Positions 6,788 through 11,197 of a stretch of 11,197 nt of DNA are shown here, piece by piece (position 1 is the first letter of the stretch; the number at the start of each line of letters is the position of its first letter). The position numbers and the translations under genes are program-made. The DNA lies in assembly GCA_021203425.1 (NCBI GenBank), contig JAJQBF010000168.1, positions 1 to 11,197 on the forward strand. The letters are read 5' to 3'. This DNA is from Clostridiales bacterium. Its GTDB lineage: Bacteria > Bacillota > Clostridia > Lachnospirales > CAG-274. The notes under the pieces were generated by a model that saw nothing but the letters and a program-made list of their open reading frames with translations, ran no database searches and was not told the origin of the DNA.

Positions 6788-9700
6788 ATGAAATTTAAAA
6801 GAATGTTAAGTCTTTTAACGGCGGCTGTTATGGCGGCAAGTACGTTTACCGCATCGGGCTTAGGTCTTACGGACGTTTCTGCGGAAGAAACTGCAGCTGT
6901 ATATAACTTTGCCGAAGACAGTGTAACAGATGCTGTAAACCTTAACGACGGAACCGTTCCCGTTTACAGCGAAGAAACGGGCTATGGCTTTGTTTCAACA
7001 ACAAGCAGTATGCCGGAGAGAACCGTCAGCACAGACAACATAAAGTGGACATCTGAGGGCTTTATGATTACCGAAGACGGCTCCGGCTCTTATCTTCACA
7101 ATACAAACACATCAAACTACAACTACGGAGGTCTTGTTTTCAGGGCAGACGTACCTACGGGCAGCTACCGCTTAACCGTTGAGGTTTCAAACGGTTCAAC
7201 AAGCTCCGATACGACAGTTGTTCCTACAGGAATGCAGTCTTCCAGAATAACATCTTCTTCCTATTGGGACAGCGCAAAGAAAGTACCTGTTCAGCATTAT
7301 GCAAAGTGGACTGACTCAACAACCTGAACATATGACTATGTTACAGGCGAGCCTTTCATAGAGTTTGAAATCGAACCTACGGCTATGGCTACATCATCTT
7401 CAAGCAAAACCGTCGGTGTTAAGTCAATTAAAATTGAAACACTGGAAAACAATACTGTTTCAGAAGGGGATATTCCCTCGGTTTTCGTTTTGGGAGATTC
7501 AACAGAGAAAACCTATACATTTGAAGAGGCAGGAATGAGCGGCTGGGGGCAGATTATAGGCAGTATGTTTGATGAAACAAGAGTAAACGTTGTAAACTAT
7601 TCAATGGGCGGACGTTCAATGAAGACAATGTATACCGAAAATCGTTTTAACGATGCTCTTCTTACAGCAAAACCGGGAGACTATATTTTGATTCACTCTG
7701 CTCACAATGATGAATCAACAGGAGACTCCGCAGGTCCCGAGGCACATTTCGGAAGAGGCTCCACAACGGCAACCTACACAAGATGGTTAAACGATATTTA
7801 TATTCCGGCTATACTTTCAAGAGGGGCAGTGCCTGTTCTTGTTACACCTATGCCCAGAACATCAGCCGGAAAGTATACAAGCGGTTTCAGTCCGGATTCA
7901 CCCGCTCTTATGAAGGCAGCCGCAGCGGCAAACGATGATGTATATCTTGTAGACCTTTATGAAAATGCCAAGGCATATATTGACGAAATGGGAACAGCCC
8001 AGACACTGGCTATTTATATGTCAATAGAAGCCGGCGAATCCCCGGGAAAGACAAACTCCGGCTCTTACGCAAACGGTCACCCGGACAACAAGGTTGACGG
8101 AACACACCAGAAAGAGGCGGCAACAAAGGTTTGGAGCAAAATCATAGCAGAAGAAATTTACGCTCAGAAGAGTGACCCGACTATGGGAATTTTAGCCGGC
8201 TGTCTCAAAGACGAAGTTCAGGCTGCCTGTGTTTCCGGCGACTGGAACACAGTATTCCCGGAATGGACAGACGATGTTACCTATGCCAAGAGCGGCGACG
8301 GAACAGCCGAAAATGACCCTACATATTACAGAAACCAGATTGAAAAGCTTCTCCAGTTAGGTGTTATGTTTAAAACAGACGGCAACAACTTCAGTCCTCT
8401 TGAGGCTATGAATACAAACGACTTTATAAGCTCCCTCTGCGCTGTTTGGGGTCTTGACCTGACAGATGCAAGCGTAAAGGCGGTATTTGAGCCTTATTTC
8501 AAATCGGGAACGCTTATAAGAGAAGAAATGGCGGCTATTATACTTGACGCTTATGTTCTTCGTTTCGGTCTTGATTCAGAGGGCGCTTACAATAAGCCTG
8601 CTTATATGACAGACTATAACGGTTCAACAGTTTCCCCCGACGACCCCACCTATGACCCTAACTTAACAGGCGAAGACGCTCAGTATTATCCCCTTGTAGG
8701 CTGGGGTAACTTAACCGACAAGAAAGATATTTCTCTTGAATATGCCGAAGATGTTTATGATGTTTATAACTTAGGTCTTATGAGAAGTGAAAGCGGCATT
8801 GAAAGAGGAAAAATGGTAAACGGAACACTTTTCGAACCCAAGGCAGAGGTAACAAGAGCCAAAGCCGCTAAGGAATTATGGTTCCTTTGGGTATTGGGTC
8901 AGACAAATGTTCTTGAAGAAAACCAGATTTTAACAGTTACAACAGACGGCACAAACTATGTAAGCCCTGTTTATACAGCTGTTTCCTACACAGCTCCCAC
9001 ATATGAATTTTCATCTGTAAATATAGCAAATGACGGTTCCTTAAGCGTTGAACTTCTCGACACAACAGGAGCCTGAACAGCGGCAGTTCTTAACATAGCT
9101 ATTTACAATTCAGATGGAACCGCAAAAGATACAAAAACCTATTCTGTAAACGGCAGCGGCACTGTACAGGGTATTGATATTACTCTTTCAACAGGGGAAT
9201 ATGTTGTTATGACAGTTACCGCCGCTGACGGAACAGCCTTAAGTGCCGAAAGAACGGCAGTCTGCACAGAACTTGTTGTTCCGGCACGTTCCTACACAGC
9301 CGAAACAGTGGCAGGAATTAAAAACGGTACTCTTGCCCTTACAAATCTTTCGGAAGGAACTGAAGAAGAGACGGGTTCGGTAAGTCTTTCCGCTGACCTT
9401 GCCGATGACGATTCGGTATTTTGGACAGCTTCCGCAGACGTAACCGGCGGAACATATATTTATACACAGGCTGAAAACGGCTGTGATCTTGTTCCTACCT
9501 GTGATATGACATTTACAAAATCTTCACAGTCGGTAGTGGATCAAAGCTTTACGGGCTATGTTGCCCATTCAAGCACAAACGGTTATCTTGCCTCTACAGG
9601 CAGAGAGCGTTCCGGCTTTACATTTACTCCTGCCTCTGACGGTGTTTTGACAGCCTATGTTTCAAACTTAGGCGCAAATAAAAACTTTGTCATTATAGAT

Positions 9701-10330
9701 GACACCGAAACATCAGAGACAAAGGCGCTTGTTTCAAGCCAGACACCTACTGTTTTATCAGGAAACACAAGTATTTCCGCAGCCGTAACAGCAGGCACAA
9801 CCTATTATATAGGCGTTCTCGGTTCTAAGGGCAGATATTTGGGAATTTCCTTCTCACCGGGCGCTCCAGTTGTTTCCGTTCTTGCCAAGAGCGGTGAAAC
9901 AGTACAAATTACGGCGACACCCAACGACGGCTATGTTGTGGAATCGGTATCGGCAGCAGACTCAGAGGGAAATGCAGTTGAGCTTACAATGAATTCATCT
10001 AAAACGGTTTCAACCTTCATAATGCCGGAGGCTGACGTAACAATTACGGCAAGCTTTATTCAGGGAGAAAGCTCCGACGACCCCGGCGAAGAACCCGAAG
10101 AACCGGCTTATGACGGCTTAATCGGCGACGTGGATAATAACGGAGTTTTAACGGCTAATGACTGTGCGGCACTTCTTCACTTTGTTCTTACAGGTGAAAA
10201 GAAAGATAATTGGAACACAGATTCGGAGGCAGCCGACACAGACGGAAACGGAGATTTAGGCGCTGCAGATGCGGCACAGATTCTCTCAAAGGTTCTTAAT
10301 TCCTCATATAAATTCAGTATAGAAGAATAA
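6788..10330 (+). CDS. Secreted SGNH (CE12-like rhamnogalacturonan/pectin acetylesterase-like) protein with SLH-like repeats and dockerin; two in-frame TGA
   Basis: One frame of 1180 codons interrupted by TGA at codons 180 (7325) and 763 (9074). The ATG at 6788 follows AAAGGAG (6771-6777). A signal peptide covers about 1-32 (cut after DVSA). Then come an N-terminal beta domain (35-200) and an SGNH esterase (230-465): Ser238 in LGDST, GGRS, Asn307 in AHND (usually GHND), and Asp437/His440 in DGTH. SLH-like repeats follow (about 510-710), then beta domains (740-1020), an InlB-B-like repeat (1030-1090) and a type I dockerin with two Ca-binding loops (DVDNNGVLTAND, DTDGNGDLGAAD; 1114-1170). It likely deacetylates pectic polymers outside the cell. 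The 14 other Trp codons are TGG. Standard-code pieces would be 6788-7327, 7385-9076 and 9209-10330. The stop is TAA. It could be a recoded or readthrough gene, or a decaying one. Confidence 0.8.
7325..7327 (+). other. In-frame TGA 1 (codon 180) in the esterase gene
   Basis: The context is DSTT-TGA-TYDYVTGEPFIEFEIEP, inside the N-terminal beta domain and before the esterase domain. The 19 codons between the TGA and the next ATG (7385) read as good protein in the same frame. A Trp fits (the pattern W-T recurs in this protein, and TGG-ACA occurs elsewhere in it), so TGG to TGA is the simplest reading. The last base of the TGA starts a 6-bp AT-rich stem, AACATA/TATGTT (7327-7342). Confidence 0.85.
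9074..9076 (+). other. In-frame TGA 2 (codon 763) in the esterase gene
   Basis: The context is LLDTTGA-TGA-TAAVLNIAIYNSDGTA, between the SLH-like region and the C-terminal beta/dockerin part. The 44 codons before the next ATG (9209) are coding-like and in frame. The eight bases CCTGAACA are the same as at the first TGA. A short GAAC/GTTC stem (9075-9089) overlaps the codon. Trp is the most natural residue (compare VFWTAS further on). Confidence 0.85.
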
Positions 10331-10415
10331 AATAACCCTCTTTACTTTATTATTTATAAGGGCTGCTTTGCTGTTAATAACGGCAGGGCGGCTCTTTTGC
10401 CTTTTAGGGCGGCGA

Positions 10416-10446
10416 AAAGCCCCGAAGTGTAAAAATTCGGGGCTTT
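10416..10446. terminator. Bidirectional terminator between the esterase and nitroreductase genes
   Basis: AAAGCCCCGAA (10416-10426) and TTCGGGGCTTT (10436-10446) form a perfect 11-bp stem with a 9-nt loop. Both strands end the stem in a short T-run (TTTT on the minus strand). It lies 14 nt past the nitroreductase stop and about 85 nt past the esterase stop, in the convergent gap 10331-10460. The rest of the gap is AT-rich with a repeated AGGGCGGC motif (at about 10385 and 10407) and no gene. Confidence 0.8.
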
Positions 10447-10460
10447 GGAATTTTGAAAAT

Positions 10461-11156
10461 TTATTTTACGTATGTTACAACATCATCAAAGCTGTTTCTT
10501 TCCGTCGGAGACGTTACTTCGTCGGCTGAAAGAGAAGTGTCTTCTTTTCCTACTATTAAAACTGCGCCGCAGACCATATCCTCGGGAATTTCAAGGGTTT
10601 CGTGATAGTCGGAGTTTATAAGGCTGCAGGGAGAGGTTAAAATTTTTGTTCCGTAGCCCAAAACATTTGCCGTCAGCGCCATACTCTGACAGGCAAGACC
10701 TATGTTGAAGTCGTTGTCTTCCGTTTCGGAAATTATAATTACAAGGGGTGCGCTGCCTATGTCGGCTTTGGCTAAATTTGTTTTTGCGCCTTCGGGCATA
10801 TTTGCCGACATTGTTTCACTGATTTCGGTTATTATGTCTTTGTTTGTAAGTGCCGTAAAGTGCCACGGCTGTGAATTCATTCCGCTGGGAGAATTTATTC
10901 CGGCTGTCAGAATTGTTTCTATGTCTTCGTCCGTTACAGCCTCGTCTGTGTAGGCTTGGGTTGTTGCCGAATCTGTTAAGATGTTTAAAACACCGGCGGT
11001 TTCGGCGGCTGTGTCTTTTTCTTCGGCATTTTCTTCGGTTTTAATGTTTTCCTGTGCTGTTTCCTCTGCCGAAGACGTACCTGTGTTTCCGCAGGCTGCC
11101 TGTGACAGGGCAAGACTTAAAGCAAGAAATAACGGCAGTAATTTCAATTTTTTCAT
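10461..11156 (-). CDS. Nitroreductase-family protein with lipoprotein-type signal (extracytoplasmic)
   Basis: A 231-aa protein. The N-terminus MKKLKLLPLFLALSLALSQAAC is a signal peptide with a probable lipidated Cys22. The lipobox is imperfect, with Gln at -3. An acidic, Ala/Thr/Glu-rich linker (about 25-55) leads to a nitroreductase fold (about 57-231) with SPSGMNSQPWHF, a typical FMN-site segment, plus IGLACQSMALTANVLGYGTK and a C-terminal TERNSFDDVVTYV. Family members are FMN-dependent NAD(P)H oxidoreductases; the substrate here is unknown. Oddly, the first FMN-phosphate motif, usually RRSxRxY, reads SATTQAY, without its arginines, so FMN binding may differ. The ribosome-binding site AAGGAGG lies 6 nt before the ATG. 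The stop is TAA. An exported redox role is inference. Confidence 0.85.
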   Translation of the reverse strand: MKKLKLLPLFLALSLALSQAACGNTGTSSAEETAQENIKTEENAEEKDTAAETAGVLNILTDSATTQAYTDEAVTDEDIETILTAGINSPSGMNSQPWHFTALTNKDIITEISETMSANMPEGAKTNLAKADIGSAPLVIIISETEDNDFNIGLACQSMALTANVLGYGTKILTSPCSLINSDYHETLEIPEDMVCGAVLIVGKEDTSLSADEVTSPTERNSFDDVVTYVK

Positions 11157-11197
11157 AGGTTTCCTCCTTGTGTGTATATTTCTTTTATTTTACATTG

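Noticed and set aside
7325..7387. Selenocysteine insertion (SECIS) after the first in-frame TGA
   Set aside because: The only stem found is a short AT-rich 6-bp hairpin with a 4-nt loop, unlike bacterial SECIS elements, and neither TGA lies in a redox-type motif or at a site where Cys would be expected.
275..11156. Genome-wide UGA=Trp code (as in Mollicutes)
   Set aside because: About 13 Trp codons in uvrC, the helicase, MerR and nitroreductase genes are all TGG, and TGA is confined to the esterase gene. Five genes are too few to exclude it, but the window does not support it.
1..11197. CRISPR arrays, tRNA or rRNA genes, insertion sequences
   Set aside because: No regularly spaced repeats, no tRNA cloverleaf or rRNA-like stretch and no transposase-like protein were seen.

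Overview
The window looks like a moderately AT-rich stretch of a Gram-positive, Clostridia-type (Firmicutes/Bacillota) chromosome, plausibly from a plant-polysaccharide-degrading gut or rumen bacterium. Evidence: AAGGAG-type ribosome-binding sites, sigma-A-like promoters, a secreted esterase with SLH-like and dockerin modules, and a lipoprotein-type signal peptide. The organism assignment is inference from style and domain content; no lineage marker was searched.

Layout. Positions 1-188 hold a perfect 19-bp inverted repeat (1-19 / 170-188) enclosing a near-consensus promoter that points right, a candidate invertible promoter. Then, on the minus strand, come uvrC (nucleotide excision repair; likely GTG start at 2131) and, upstream of it, a long SNF2/SWI2-type helicase gene (5496 to 2323). 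The helicase gene is split by two opposite one-base indels in A/T homopolymers and has an altered motif III. A structured repeat-like element (about 2187-2310) lies between the two genes. A 324-bp divergent intergenic region separates the helicase gene from a plus-strand MerR-family regulator (5821-6663).

Directly downstream, and apparently under MerR-type control, is a 1180-codon gene (6788-10330) for a secreted rhamnogalacturonan/pectin acetylesterase-like SGNH hydrolase with an N-terminal beta domain, SLH-like repeats, beta domains and a C-terminal type I dockerin. This single continuous frame is interrupted by two in-frame TGA codons (7325 and 9074). Both sit where tryptophan fits well, both are followed by ACA, and the frame stays coding-like between each TGA and the next ATG. 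The other genes end in TAA, except the MerR gene, which ends TGA-TAA. Last, on the minus strand, is a nitroreductase-family protein with an export/lipoprotein signal (10461-11156).

How the parts fit. The esterase promoter has a 19-bp spacer holding a perfect 6+1+6 palindrome, the hallmark of MerR-activated promoters, so the MerR protein and the esterase probably form a sensor/target pair. The most interesting feature is the UGA-interrupted esterase. Termination at the second UGA would give an SLH-bearing enzyme without dockerin; readthrough would add the dockerin. Whether this is recoding, suppression, leaky readthrough, gene decay or sequence error cannot be settled here. The two homopolymer indels in the neighbouring helicase gene mean sequence error or decay must be taken seriously.
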